Positions 56,878 through 64,000 of a stretch of DNA of 64,000 bases are shown piece by piece. Made by a program: the position numbers and the translations under genes. Under the pieces are notes generated by a model. The model was not told where the DNA came from. It was given only the letters and a program-made list of their open reading frames with translations, and made no database searches. The DNA is taken from NCBI GenBank assembly GCA_016125555.1, contig WGLN01000004.1, positions 186,001-250,000 of the forward strand. Direction: 5' to 3'. Source of the stretch: Porphyrobacter sp. (GTDB lineage Bacteria > Pseudomonadota > Alphaproteobacteria > Sphingomonadales > Sphingomonadaceae). The first letter of the stretch is position 1; each line of letters starts with the position of its first letter.

Positions 56878-58386
56878 ATGCTTGCCACACCACCAGATTT
56901 CGACGTGCTGATCGTCGGTGCCGGAATTTCCGGCATCGGGATGGCCGCCCACATGGGCATGAAGGCCCCCCACCATACCTATGCGATCCTCGAGCGGCGC
57001 GACAATCTCGGCGGGACCTGGGACCTGTTCCGCTATCCCGGCATCCGTTCGGACAGCGACATGCACACGCTGGGCTTCGATTTCGAACCGTGGCGCCACG
57101 AGAAGAGCATCGCGGATGCGCCCGCGATCCTCGATTATCTCGACCGCATCGTCGACGAGCGCGGCATCCGCCAGCACATCCGCTTCGGACACAAGGTGGT
57201 GAGCGCCGATTTCCGCCACGACGAGGCGCGCTGGCACGTGGAGATCGAGAAGGCCGACGGCTCGCGCACCCGCCTCACCGCGAACTTCATCTATCTCGGC
57301 TCGGGCTATTACGACTACGACGAGCCCTATGATCCGGGCTTCGACTTCGGCGAATTCGCCGGGCAGGTCATCCACCCGCAGTTCTGGCCCGAAGACCTCG
57401 ACTATGCGGGCAAGAAGGTGGTGGTGATCGGCTCGGGCGCGACTGCCGTCACCATCGTGCCCTCCATGGCGAAGGAGGCCGGGCACGTGACGATGCTCCA
57501 GCGCACGCCCACCTGGATGTTCAGCCGCCCCGCCAAGGATGCGATCGCCAATTTCCTGCGCAAGATCCTGCCAGAGGGCCTCGCCTACCGGATCACCCGG
57601 TTCAAGAACATCTGGTTCCAGGACAAGAGCTTCAAGACCGCGCGCGACAATCCGCAGAAGGTCAAGGACGCGCTCTACAAGAGGATCGAGAAGGCGCTCG
57701 GCAAGGATTACGACAAGGCCACCTTCACCCCGCCCTACAACCCGTGGGAACAGCGCCTGTGCCTGGTGCCCGACGAGGACCTGTTCAAGGCGATGAAGGC
57801 CGGCAAGGCGAGCGTCGTCACCGGTCACATCGCCAAGTTCGAGAAGGGCGGCGTGCGGCTGACCGACGGGCAGTTCCTTCCCGCCGACATCGTGGTGACG
57901 GCGACCGGCCTGAAATTGGCGGTGGCGGGGAAGATCGCCATCTCGGTCGACGGCGAAGAAGTGAAGTTCCACGAGCGCTTCTACTACAAGGGCTGCATGT
58001 TCTCGAACCTGCCGAACCTCGCGGTGGTGTTCGGCTATCTCAACGCCAGCTGGACGCTGCGCGCGGACATCAATTCGGACTATGTCTGCCGCGTGCTCGA
58101 GCACATGCGGGCGACCGGCACGACCATCGCCACGCCGGTGCTCACCCCGCAGGAGGAGGCGGCGATCACCGAGGACGACGTGTTCGATTTCTCCTCGGGC
58201 TACATCCAGCGCGGCAAGGCGATCATGCCGCGCAATTCGGTCTCCTATCCGTGGCGCCTCAACCAGGAATACGTGATCGACCGCAGGCGCATGAAGGAGG
58301 ACCCGGTGACCGACGGCATCCTCACCTTCACCCGTGCCGGATCGAACGCGCAGCGCGGCGAGGAGCAGCTCGAAGCCGCAGAATAA
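56878..58386 (+). CDS. Flavin monooxygenase with Baeyer-Villiger fingerprint
   Basis: 502-aa FAD/NADPH enzyme. FAD motif GAGISGIG (residues 14-21), the NADPH motif VVVIGSGATAVTIVPSMA, and the type I Baeyer-Villiger fingerprint FxGxxxHxxxWP is met exactly at 160-171 (FAGQVIHPQFWP). Such enzymes insert oxygen next to a ketone, making esters or lactones in terpenoid, steroid and alicyclic breakdown. Divergent from the TonB receptor; with the nearby acyl-CoA genes it suggests a catabolic module. RBS GGGAGAGAGA. The ATG is 8 residues before the FAD strand, as expected. Confidence 0.93.
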   Translation: MLATPPDFDVLIVGAGISGIGMAAHMGMKAPHHTYAILERRDNLGGTWDLFRYPGIRSDSDMHTLGFDFEPWRHEKSIADAPAILDYLDRIVDERGIRQHIRFGHKVVSADFRHDEARWHVEIEKADGSRTRLTANFIYLGSGYYDYDEPYDPGFDFGEFAGQVIHPQFWPEDLDYAGKKVVVIGSGATAVTIVPSMAKEAGHVTMLQRTPTWMFSRPAKDAIANFLRKILPEGLAYRITRFKNIWFQDKSFKTARDNPQKVKDALYKRIEKALGKDYDKATFTPPYNPWEQRLCLVPDEDLFKAMKAGKASVVTGHIAKFEKGGVRLTDGQFLPADIVVTATGLKLAVAGKIAISVDGEEVKFHERFYYKGCMFSNLPNLAVVFGYLNASWTLRADINSDYVCRVLEHMRATGTTIATPVLTPQEEAAITEDDVFDFSSGYIQRGKAIMPRNSVSYPWRLNQEYVIDRRRMKEDPVTDGILTFTRAGSNAQRGEEQLEAAE

Positions 58387-58393
58387 GACGAGC

Positions 58394-58429
58394 AGGCGGG
58401 CGATGAATCGCTTCCGATTGCGCCCGCCT
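58394..58429 (+). terminator. Hairpin after the monooxygenase gene
   Basis: AGGCGGGCG/CGCCCGCCT stem with an 18-nt loop, 8 nt after the stop. No T-run follows, so a factor-dependent or partial terminator. Confidence 0.4.
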
Positions 58430-58446
58430 TCGCCTAATCCCTTCGC

Positions 58447-59208
58447 ATGACCTCTCCCGACAAGATCTGGACCGCCGGACTCGTCGTCATCGGCGACGAA
58501 ATCCTCTCCGGCCGCACCCACGACAAGAACATCGCCCAGGTGGCGAGCTGGCTGCAGGTGCAGGGCATCCGCTTGGCCGAGGTGCGCGTGGTTCCCGATG
58601 TCGAGGCGCGGATCGTCGCCGCGGTGAACGACCTGATGGCGGCCTACGATTACCTGTTCACCACCGGCGGGATCGGCCCGACGCATGACGACATCACCGT
58701 CGATGCGGTGGCCGCCGCGCTGGGCGTGCCGGTGGTCATCCATCCCGAAGCGCGTGCGCTGCTCGAACGCTATTACGAGACCCGCGGCGGATTGAACGAG
58801 GGGCGCCTCAGAATGGCGCGGGTGCCCGAGGGCTCGCAGCTCATCCCCAACCGCATGTCGGGCGCGCCCGGCATCCGGCGCGGCAACCTGTTCCTGATGG
58901 CGGGCGTGCCGCACATCACCGCCGGGATGCTCGACGCGCTCACCGGGCAGCTCGAGGGCGGCGCGCCGCTGCTCACCGAGACGATCGGCTGCTGGGTCGC
59001 CGAAAGCGAGATCGCCGATCTGCTGCGCCGCACCGAAGCCGCGCACGAGACCTGCCAGATCGGCTCCTACCCCTTCTTCCGCGAAGGGCGGGTGGGCGCG
59101 AACTTCGTGGTTCGGTCGGTCAGCGCAGAGGATCTCGAGGATTGCACCGCGGCGCTGGAGGCCGGGCTGTCGGCGCTCGGCCACGCGGCGATCCGCGGCG
59201 GGATCTGA
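58447..59208 (+). CDS. CinA-like molybdopterin-binding domain protein
   Basis: 253-aa protein of the competence/damage-inducible protein A family, N-terminal (MoCF-like, COG1058) domain only: it lacks the C-terminal nicotinamide-mononucleotide deamidase domain. Landmarks: [19 protein letters not shown] and [23 protein letters not shown]. The fold binds phosphate-rich nucleotides, and ADP-ribose or NAD-derivative hydrolysis is known for relatives. No operon partner. The true function in this short form is unsettled. Confidence 0.88.
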   Translation: MTSPDKIWTAGLVVIGDEILSGRTHDKNIAQVASWLQVQGIRLAEVRVVPDVEARIVAAVNDLMAAYDYLFTTGGIGPTHDDITVDAVAAALGVPVVIHPEARALLERYYETRGGLNEGRLRMARVPEGSQLIPNRMSGAPGIRRGNLFLMAGVPHITAGMLDALTGQLEGGAPLLTETIGCWVAESEIADLLRRTEAAHETCQIGSYPFFREGRVGANFVVRSVSAEDLEDCTAALEAGLSALGHAAIRGGI

Positions 59209-59218
59209 ACCCCGGGGC

Positions 59219-59515
59219 CTAAGCGTCCGGGCGCCGGTCGCCATCGCGCGTGCGGCTGGCGGCGCGGTGGCGGTTGTTGAGTTGCTGGCGCACGCGCTCC
59301 TGCATCAGCCGCCGTCCCGTCGGCGGGCCATCGCCGATCAGGCCGAAGCGCAGCGCGATGGCGAACCACAGCACCGCGAACACGCCGAACAGCGCGCCCG
59401 CCGCCATGCCGAGGCGGAGGTCGTAATGGGCGATCAGCGCAAGGCTCGTCACGGCAAGGGCGATCACGAACCACTTGGGATCGGTGCGCGATCCGTCGTC
59501 CGGGGGCAGCGGCAT
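59219..59515 (-). CDS. Small two-helix membrane protein
   Basis: 98 residues with two hydrophobic helices ([16 protein letters not shown] and [20 protein letters not shown]), then a basic C-terminal tail rich in Arg/Gln. No domain recognised. Convergent with the CinA-like gene. Similar small proteins occur singly in sphingomonads. No good ribosome site is visible before the ATG. Confidence 0.55.
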   Translation of the reverse strand: MPLPPDDGSRTDPKWFVIALAVTSLALIAHYDLRLGMAAGALFGVFAVLWFAIALRFGLIGDGPPTGRRLMQERVRQQLNNRHRAASRTRDGDRRPDA

Positions 59516-59632
59516 TCCTGTCTGTGTCCTTCACGCGGGGGCGCACGGGCGGAGAGAGAGGGGGGGGAGGATGCCCTGCGCTGCAACGGGAATGGGGACG
59601 CCTGCCCGCAAAATCAATGGGGTGAATGCCCC

Positions 59633-59848
59633 TCAGCGACGATGCTCGGCGCGTTCCTCGCGCTGGCGGCGGGTTGCCTCTTCCGCCTCGCGCAGGTTCG
59701 CGCGGCCGGCCCGGCGATTGGCGAGCCAGCCGTAGATCAGCCCGCCAAGCAGCATCGCCGCGCCAAGCGGCGGGGCGAGGCGGGCGTCGGCGAGCCACGC
59801 GGCGACAAGGATTGCGAGCGCGGCGAGGACGAGGGCGGCCTTGGTCAT
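59633..59848 (-). CDS. Small two-helix membrane protein with charged tail
   Basis: 71 residues: helices [17 protein letters not shown] and [16 protein letters not shown], then a strongly charged tail ([19 protein letters not shown]) likely helical in the cytoplasm. Start ATG follows GGAGGAG by 9 nt; a longer open frame upstream is unlikely. No family recognised. Lies between the small membrane protein and the ribosomal operon end, on the same strand as both. Confidence 0.6.
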   Translation of the reverse strand: MTKAALVLAALAILVAAWLADARLAPPLGAAMLLGGLIYGWLANRRAGRANLREAEEATRRQREERAEHRR

Positions 59849-59940
59849 GGTAAAATCTCCTCCACCAGCCAACGCGCGGACCGGCAGGGATGGTCCGTGC
59901 CGCACGGCCCCTCCGTCGCACCCCCGCCGCCGCCCGGCGC

Positions 59941-59975
59941 AAAAGGGGCCGGAAGCAGTGCTTCCGACCCCTTTT
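59941..59975 (-). terminator. Terminator of the rplKA operon
   Basis: Near-perfect stem AAAAGGGGCCGGAAGCA / TGCTTCCGACCCCTTTT (one mismatch), with an A-run one side and a T-run the other; about 137 nt after the rplA stop on the minus strand. Confidence 0.8.
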
Positions 59976-60072
59976 ATGGTGTCAGCCAAGCTGTAGGAAA
60001 GGCACCCCGATCCCGCAGGGATCGCAAGGCCGACTGGCCGCCCGCAGCGACGTTGCCGTCAGGCAACATGAG

Positions 60073-60102
60073 CGAGGAAGCGAAGCCGCGGACGCGGCTT
60101 CG
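60073..60102. repeat. CCTCCGC/GTCCTCGG-like hairpin repeat, copy D
   Basis: CGAGGAAGCGAAGCCGCGGA then CGCGGCTTCG: an inverted-orientation variant with GCGGACGC at the loop. It lies 10 nt beyond the rplA stop. Confidence 0.5.
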
Positions 60103-60111
60103 CCCCGAAAA

Positions 60112-60804
60112 TCACGCCCCTTCGACTTCCGACAGGTCGACCTTGAGGCCCGGGCCCATCGACGAGGTCACGGTGACCTTGCGGACATACTTGCCCTTGG
60201 CACCGGCGGGCTTGGCCTTGACCACAGCGTCGGTCAGCGCCTTGAAGTTCGCCTTCAGCGCATCGTCCGAGAAGCTGAGCTTGCCGATCCCGGAGTGGAT
60301 GATGCCCTGCTTTTCCACGCGGAACTCGACCTGGCCGGCCTTGGCATCCTTGACCGCCTGCTCGACGTTCGGGGTCACGGTGCCGAGCTTGGGGTTCGGC
60401 ATCAGGCCCTTGGGACCGAGCACCTTGCCCAGGCGGCCGACCACGCCCATCATGTCGGGCGAGGCGATCACGCGGTCATAGTCGAGATTGCCGGCCATCA
60501 TGTCTTCCATGAGGTCTTCCGCGCCGACCTTGTCGGCCCCGGCAGCCAGCGCCTTTTCGGCATTGTCGCCGCGCGCGAACACCGCGACCTTCACGTCCTT
60601 GCCGGTGCCCGAGGGCAGCGACACCATGCCGCGCACCATCTGGTCGGCGTGACGCGGATCGACGCCGAGGTTCATCGCGACTTCGACGGTCTCGTCGAAC
60701 TTGCCCTTGAACTGGCGCAGCGTGGCCAGCGCCTCTTCGACCGAATAGAGCTTCTCGCGGTCGAGACCGGCGAGCACCTTCGCCTTCTTGGTAATCTTCG
60801 CCAT
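60112..60804 (-). CDS. rplA: 50S ribosomal protein L1
   Basis: 230-aa ribosomal protein L1, binding the L1 stalk of 23S rRNA; in many bacteria it also represses its own operon by binding the mRNA leader. Landmarks: [57 protein letters not shown] and [19 protein letters not shown] (as separate landmarks). The start MAKITKKAK is preferred over a 12-codon extension into the rplK gap. Follows rplK by 4 nt. rplJ and rplL, which usually come next, are absent here. Confidence 0.97.
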   Translation of the reverse strand: MAKITKKAKVLAGLDREKLYSVEEALATLRQFKGKFDETVEVAMNLGVDPRHADQMVRGMVSLPSGTGKDVKVAVFARGDNAEKALAAGADKVGAEDLMEDMMAGNLDYDRVIASPDMMGVVGRLGKVLGPKGLMPNPKLGTVTPNVEQAVKDAKAGQVEFRVEKQGIIHSGIGKLSFSDDALKANFKALTDAVVKAKPAGAKGKYVRKVTVTSSMGPGLKVDLSEVEGA

Positions 60805-60808
60805 CGGA

Positions 60809-61240
60809 TCAGCCCTCCACCACTTCAAGGCCCATCGCACGGGCAGAACCCTCGATGATGCGCATCGCCATGTCGATATCGTTGGCGTTGAGATCGGGCA
60901 TCTTGGCCTCGGCGATCTCGCGGATCTGGCTCTGGGTCACCTTGCCGGCGACCACCTTGCCCGGCTCCTTCGAGCCCGACGAGAGCTTGGCGGCCTTCTT
61001 GAGGAAGTAGGACGCCGGCGGGGTCTTGGTGATGAAGGTGAAGGAACGATCCGCATAGACCGTGATCACGGTCGGGATCGGCATGCCCTTGTCCATCTCC
61101 TGCGTGGCGGCGTTGAACGCCTTGCAGAATTCCATGATGTTGACGCCGCGCTGACCCAGCGCCGGGCCGATCGGCGGCGAGGGCGTGGCAGAGCCCGCGG
61201 GCACCTGCAGCTTGATATAGCCTTCGATTTTCTTGGCCAT
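60809..61240 (-). CDS. rplK: 50S ribosomal protein L11
   Basis: 143-aa ribosomal protein L11 of the GTPase-associated centre. N-terminal [20 protein letters not shown] with the Pro-rich hinge region, [18 protein letters not shown] and the C-terminal rRNA-binding domain ([19 protein letters not shown]) are typical. Co-transcribed with rplA. Its upstream gap (about 290 bp) faces the divergent pspA gene and should hold the promoter and the L1 operator; I cannot see a clear L1-binding mimic by eye. Confidence 0.97.
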   Translation of the reverse strand: MAKKIEGYIKLQVPAGSATPSPPIGPALGQRGVNIMEFCKAFNAATQEMDKGMPIPTVITVYADRSFTFITKTPPASYFLKKAAKLSSGSKEPGKVVAGKVTQSQIREIAEAKMPDLNANDIDMAMRIIEGSARAMGLEVVEG

Positions 61241-61529
61241 GAGGCCACTCCTTTTCGCACTGTCGAGCGCCGGGGCGTTGCCGCCCCGCGATGCGCTCTC
61301 ATGTTAAGCGGTCCAGCGCCCCGGCCAGTGCACGGCCCGGGCTCCCGCACGGAATCGCTCGCCCGGAGGCGAGGGAAGGCGCGCGCATAGCGGAAATCGC
61401 GGCAGATGCAAGCGCGCGATCCGTGCCGCCGTGCGCGGCGTTTGCGGTTCCTGCGCCTTTTCCAACGGCTTGTTGCTTCCTTAACCGCGCCCGATTACGC
61501 TTGGCGCCGCCATTTCCCGGGGGACGCAC

Positions 61530-62186
61530 ATGATCACCATTGCCATACGCGCGCGCGAAATCGTGTCGAGCAACGTCGATACGCTGGTCAGCAAGGCGGG
61601 CGAGCCGCGCAAGATGCTGCGCCTGCTGCAATCGGAGATCGAAGAGGCGCTGATCGCGCTCCACGGCGATGTCACCAAGGCGAAGCGCCAGCAGGCCCGC
61701 CTCGGCGATTCGGCGAAGCGGATCGAGGCCGCGGCCGACGAATGGACCGCGCGCGCCAAGATCGCGGTCGATCACGGGCGCGAAGACCTTGCCCGCTCGG
61801 CGCTGCTCGCGCGCGAGGCGGAGCGCGCCAAGGCCGCCGCCGAACGCGAGGCCGCCGAGAAGATCGAGACGCAAGTCAACGAAGCCCAAGGCGTGATCGC
61901 CGAGCGGGAGGCCAAGCGCAGCAGCATCGCCGCGCGCATCGCGCAGCAGCCGCAGGACAGCGCCGCCCCCGCGGCGGCGGCTCCGAGCGTGATCGACCGG
62001 CGGCTCGACCGCATCGACGCGCTCGACCGCCGCGCGAGCTTCGCCGAAGGCACAGCGCCCGAGGCGGTCGATGCCGACGCCATCGAGAAGGAAATCGCCA
62101 GCCTCGGCAAGGCCAGCGCGATCGAGGCCGAACTTGCGGCGATGAAATCCGCCGCCGCTCCGGCGAAGCGCAAGCGCAAGGCTTAA
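61530..62186 (+). CDS. pspA: PspA/IM30 family phage-shock protein
   Basis: 218-aa coiled-coil protein of the ESCRT-III-like PspA/IM30 family, which coats and repairs the inner membrane and limits proton leak. Landmarks: REIVSSNVDTLVSKAGEPRK, an ARRA-like helix, then long Ala/Glu/Lys/Arg-rich helices (about residues 40-135) and a Pro/Ala linker before the last helix. No pspF or pspBC is nearby. Divergent from rplK and overlapping a small minus-strand gene by 4 nt. It interrupts the usual nusG-rplK order. Confidence 0.9.
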   Translation: MITIAIRAREIVSSNVDTLVSKAGEPRKMLRLLQSEIEEALIALHGDVTKAKRQQARLGDSAKRIEAAADEWTARAKIAVDHGREDLARSALLAREAERAKAAAEREAAEKIETQVNEAQGVIAEREAKRSSIAARIAQQPQDSAAPAAAAPSVIDRRLDRIDALDRRASFAEGTAPEAVDADAIEKEIASLGKASAIEAELAAMKSAAAPAKRKRKA

Positions 62187-62362
62187 GTCCCGGAAGCCTC
62201 GGGCGGCCGCAGACCCTTGGTGCGGCTGGTGAGGTGGAACTGCTTGCACAGCGCGCATTTGTAGGTGCGCAAGGCCACCCCCGCCCCCAGCGCCGCGGCA
62301 TCGGCCTCCTCGCGCGTGGCGAAACGGCGCTTGCGCTGGCAGATGCCGGGCCGGGTTTTCAC
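62183..62362 (-). CDS. Small Cys-containing protein (59 aa), possible zinc binder
   Basis: 59-aa protein read from the minus strand: GTG start directly after an in-frame TAG, so the start is fixed. It has one early Cys (GICQRKRRF), then a Glu/Ala stretch, then TYKCALCKQFHLTSRTKG with CxxC and a His, which suggests a zinc ribbon. Proteins of this layout (Cys-x-Lys/Arg-Arg-Phe, then Tyr-x-Cys-x2-Cys and His-Leu-Thr-Ser) are widespread and short, with unknown function. It overlaps the pspA stop by 4 nt and follows nusG on the same strand. Confidence 0.65.
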   Translation of the reverse strand: MKTRPGICQRKRRFATREEADAAALGAGVALRTYKCALCKQFHLTSRTKGLRPPEASGT

Positions 62363-62500
62363 AAACTATGCCGAAACGCGCTGAAACGGCCTCGCCAAGC
62401 CGCAAGGCCGCCAAGGGGTGCAGGCGCCCGCAAGCAGGAACGCAGCGACGAAAGTAAACCCGGCCTCAAGCAGCGAAGCGGTAGGCCAACAGAAACTTGC

Positions 62501-62528
62501 CGAGGACGCCCGCGCGGAGGCGCGGGCG
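62501..62528. repeat. CCTCCGC/GTCCTCGG hairpin repeat, copy E
   Basis: CGAGGACGCCCGCGCGGAGG then CGCGGGCG, the same direction as copies C and D. It lies 7 nt beyond the nusG stop on the minus strand. Confidence 0.6.
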
Positions 62529-62534
62529 AAAGAC

Positions 62535-63071
62535 TCATTTCGCCAGTTCGACCTGCTCGAAGTCCAGCTCGACCGGGGTCGCACGGCCGAAGATCGACAC
62601 GCTGACCTTGACCTTGGCCTTGTCGAAATCGAGCTCTTCCACCACGCCGTTGAAGCTGGCGAAGGGGCCGTCGAGCACCTTGACCGAATCGCCGATCTCG
62701 TAATCGACGCTGATGTCGCGCTTGGGCGCGGCCTTGGCCTCTTCCACGCCGCCGAAGTAGCGCGCGGCCTCCTTCTCGGAGATCGGCTGCGGCTTGTTGC
62801 CCGAGCCGAGGAAGCCGGTCACCTTCGGCGTGTTCTTGACGAGGTGATAGACATCGTCGGTCATGTTGAGCTTGGCGAGGACGTAGCCGGGCATGAACTT
62901 GCGTTCGACCTGCACCTTCTTGCCGCGCTTCACTTCGGTCACCGTCTCGGTGGGAACCTGCACTTCCTCGACGCCGTCCGACAGGCCGAGCCGCTCGGCC
63001 TCGGCGATGATCGCGTCGCGCACCTTGTTCTCGAAACCCGAATAAGCGTGAATGATGTACCAGCGAGCCAT
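62535..63071 (-). CDS. nusG: Transcription termination/antitermination protein NusG
   Basis: 178-aa elongation factor. N-terminal NGN domain ([18 protein letters not shown]) binds RNA polymerase clamp and gripper; the linker region holds [14 protein letters not shown]; the C-terminal KOW domain is [21 protein letters not shown]. Acts with Rho, the ribosome and NusA. Follows secE by 54 nt, the usual order. The hairpin repeat right after the stop may end the tRNA-Trp/secE/nusG transcript. Confidence 0.97.
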   Translation of the reverse strand: MARWYIIHAYSGFENKVRDAIIAEAERLGLSDGVEEVQVPTETVTEVKRGKKVQVERKFMPGYVLAKLNMTDDVYHLVKNTPKVTGFLGSGNKPQPISEKEAARYFGGVEEAKAAPKRDISVDYEIGDSVKVLDGPFASFNGVVEELDFDKAKVKVSVSIFGRATPVELDFEQVELAK

Positions 63072-63125
63072 GGCGTGTCCTTGAAGAGCGTGTGACGATC
63101 GGCCCCGTTTGCGGGGGCCGGGCGC

Positions 63126-63356
63126 TTATTGCAGCAGGCCGATCACGGCGCGCACGACCGCGCCGAAAATGCTGTCGATGCCGAGGAAGAAGACCGACAG
63201 GATCATCATGAAGATGAACACGAAGATCGCCGTGCGCACCGTCTCCTCGCGGGTCGGCCACACGATCTTGCCGGTCTCGGCGCGCACCTGGTTGACGAAG
63301 TCCGACACGCTGGTCTTGCGCTTCTTCTCTTCGGCGACTTGCTTGTGTTCGGCCAT
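63126..63356 (-). CDS. secE: Preprotein translocase subunit SecE
   Basis: 76-aa single-helix subunit of the Sec channel. The amphipathic segment with SVSDFVNQVRAETGKIVWPTREE and the helix AIFVFIFMMILSVFFLGID are the conserved core; the short form is normal for alphaproteobacteria. Lies between tRNA-Trp and nusG. Confidence 0.95.
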   Translation of the reverse strand: MAEHKQVAEEKKRKTSVSDFVNQVRAETGKIVWPTREETVRTAIFVFIFMMILSVFFLGIDSIFGAVVRAVIGLLQ

Positions 63357-63580
63357 GCCAGCCTCGTTCCTTCGGATATTGCCTGCGTCTTCGCCGGCGG
63401 CTTTCAGGTAGGGGGCCGCGCCGCCCGGGACAAGTCGCCGGAGGGGCCTTTCATGATCGCCGATGTCGGAAAAGACGCGTGGCTCTTACGCGCAGGCTCC
63501 GGCAATTGCAAGACGATGCGCAACCCGAATGGGAGCGGACCGGATGCGGGGCTGGCGGAGGTCGGTTAACAAGGCGCCGT

Positions 63581-63656
63581 TGGCAGGGGTGACAGGATTC
63601 GAACCCGTGGCCCTCGGTTTTGGAGACCGATGCTCTACCAGCTGAGCTACACCCCT
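63581..63656 (-). tRNA. tRNA-Trp (anticodon CCA)
   Basis: Minus-strand cloverleaf: acceptor AGGGGTG/CACCCCT, D-arm GCTC/GAGC, anticodon stem TCGGT/ACCGA with loop CTCCAAA (anticodon CCA), T-arm CGGG-TTCGAAT-CCTG region, discriminator G and encoded CCA. Followed by secE and nusG, the classic arrangement. Confidence 0.97.
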
Positions 63657-63751
63657 GCAGCGCGTTGGAGCGGTGCCCTTTATCGAAGGCTCCCGGGATA
63701 GGCAATCCTCTTTGCCACGGCGCGCCGCGCCATGTATCCTGCGCCGCGATC

Positions 63752-64000
63752 ATGCACGCCCCCGTTCGCCCCCCCATCCCGGTCGAGACCCTGCTGCTCG
63801 CCTATCGCAGCGGGATCTTCCCGATGGCCGACAAGCGCGAGGACACCGAGGTGTTCTGGGTCGAGCCGCGCGAGCGGGCGATCCTGCCGCTGGGCGGGCT
63901 CCATGTCTCCAAATCCTTGCGCAAGGTGCTGCGTGCCGATCGTTTCGCGGTGACCATCGACCGCGCCTTCGAGGCCGTCATCCGCGCCTGCGCCGAGCCG
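63752..64000 (+). CDS. aat: Leucyl/phenylalanyl-tRNA--protein transferase (3' end missing)
   Basis: First 83 residues of Aat, which adds Leu or Phe to N-terminal Lys/Arg of proteins for ClpS/ClpAP degradation. ETLLLAYRSGIFPMAD with the YxxGxFPM motif, then FWVEPRERAILPLGG and HVSKSLRKVLR are the conserved N-terminal part. ATG at the window's only suitable start, with no long leader. Divergent from tRNA-Trp. The rest lies beyond the window edge. Confidence 0.93.
   Translation, partial: MHAPVRPPIPVETLLLAYRSGIFPMADKREDTEVFWVEPRERAILPLGGLHVSKSLRKVLRADRFAVTIDRAFEAVIRACAEP

Overview
High-GC alphaproteobacterial chromosome, most likely an aerobic anoxygenic phototroph of the Erythrobacteraceae/Sphingomonadales (Erythrobacter or Porphyrobacter type). 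The pointers are a bchE-bchJ bacteriochlorophyll pair, many TGA/ATG-overlapping gene chains, a NrsF-controlled ECF sigma factor, a PEP-CTERM-like exported protein, a TonB receptor beside acyl-CoA catabolism genes, and the tRNA-Trp/secE/nusG/rplKA neighbourhood. I see no transposase, integrase, CRISPR array, rRNA or prophage.

Layout. 1-5.7 kb: housekeeping (thiD, LOG-family protein, tRNA-Gln, ppx-rlmE, membrane cytochrome c, pheA). 5.8-13.0 kb: a seven-gene same-strand operon (DUF4129, DUF4350, MoxR ATPase, DUF58, SpoIIM-like, RDD, class A beta-lactamase), mostly with 4-nt overlaps. 13.0-16.6 kb: a G-rich palindromic repeat, isoaspartyl peptidase, acetyltransferase, SDR and esterase. 16.7-18.0 kb: ECF sigma factor and NrsF-type membrane anti-sigma behind a SigF-like promoter. 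18.1-25.4 kb: ispG, a thioredoxin-fold lipoprotein, mntP, HDAC-like deacetylase, a flavoprotein and two L,D-transpeptidases. 25.6-35.2 kb: DMT transporter, acnA, rhodanese lipoprotein, a very Ser-rich repeat protein with a PEP-CTERM-like tail, ruvA and ruvB split by a lower-GC unknown gene, aroC. 35.5-40.5 kb: peroxide defence (ahpC, ahpF, katG). 40.5-43.2 kb: membrane LytTR regulator, DUF2306 protein, SPFH plus ribbon-helix-helix pair.

43.3-50 kb: bchJ and bchE, with two FNR/FixK-like boxes 40 bp apart upstream of bchE, then hppD flanked by VOC and carboxymuconolactone-decarboxylase-like genes. 48.7-58.4 kb: thiolase-like protein, thiolase, enoyl-CoA hydratase, acyl-CoA dehydrogenase, TonB receptor and a Baeyer-Villiger-type flavin monooxygenase, which together look like uptake and beta-oxidation of a hydrophobic carbon source; two 20-bp palindromes sit in the divergent thiolase/hydratase promoter. 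58.4-64 kb: CinA-like protein, small membrane proteins, rplA, rplK, pspA, a 59-aa Cys protein, nusG, secE, tRNA-Trp and the start of aat.

At least five copies of a short hairpin repeat (conserved CCTCCGC loop and GTCCTCGG tail) lie just behind stop codons in the last 11 kb, and two copies of a different G-rich palindrome lie at 13.1 and 45.6 kb. The most interesting leads are the foreign-looking gene inside ruvAB, the off-cluster bchEJ with paired FNR-like boxes, the Ser-rich surface protein, and the MoxR/SpoIIM/RDD operon ending in a beta-lactamase.
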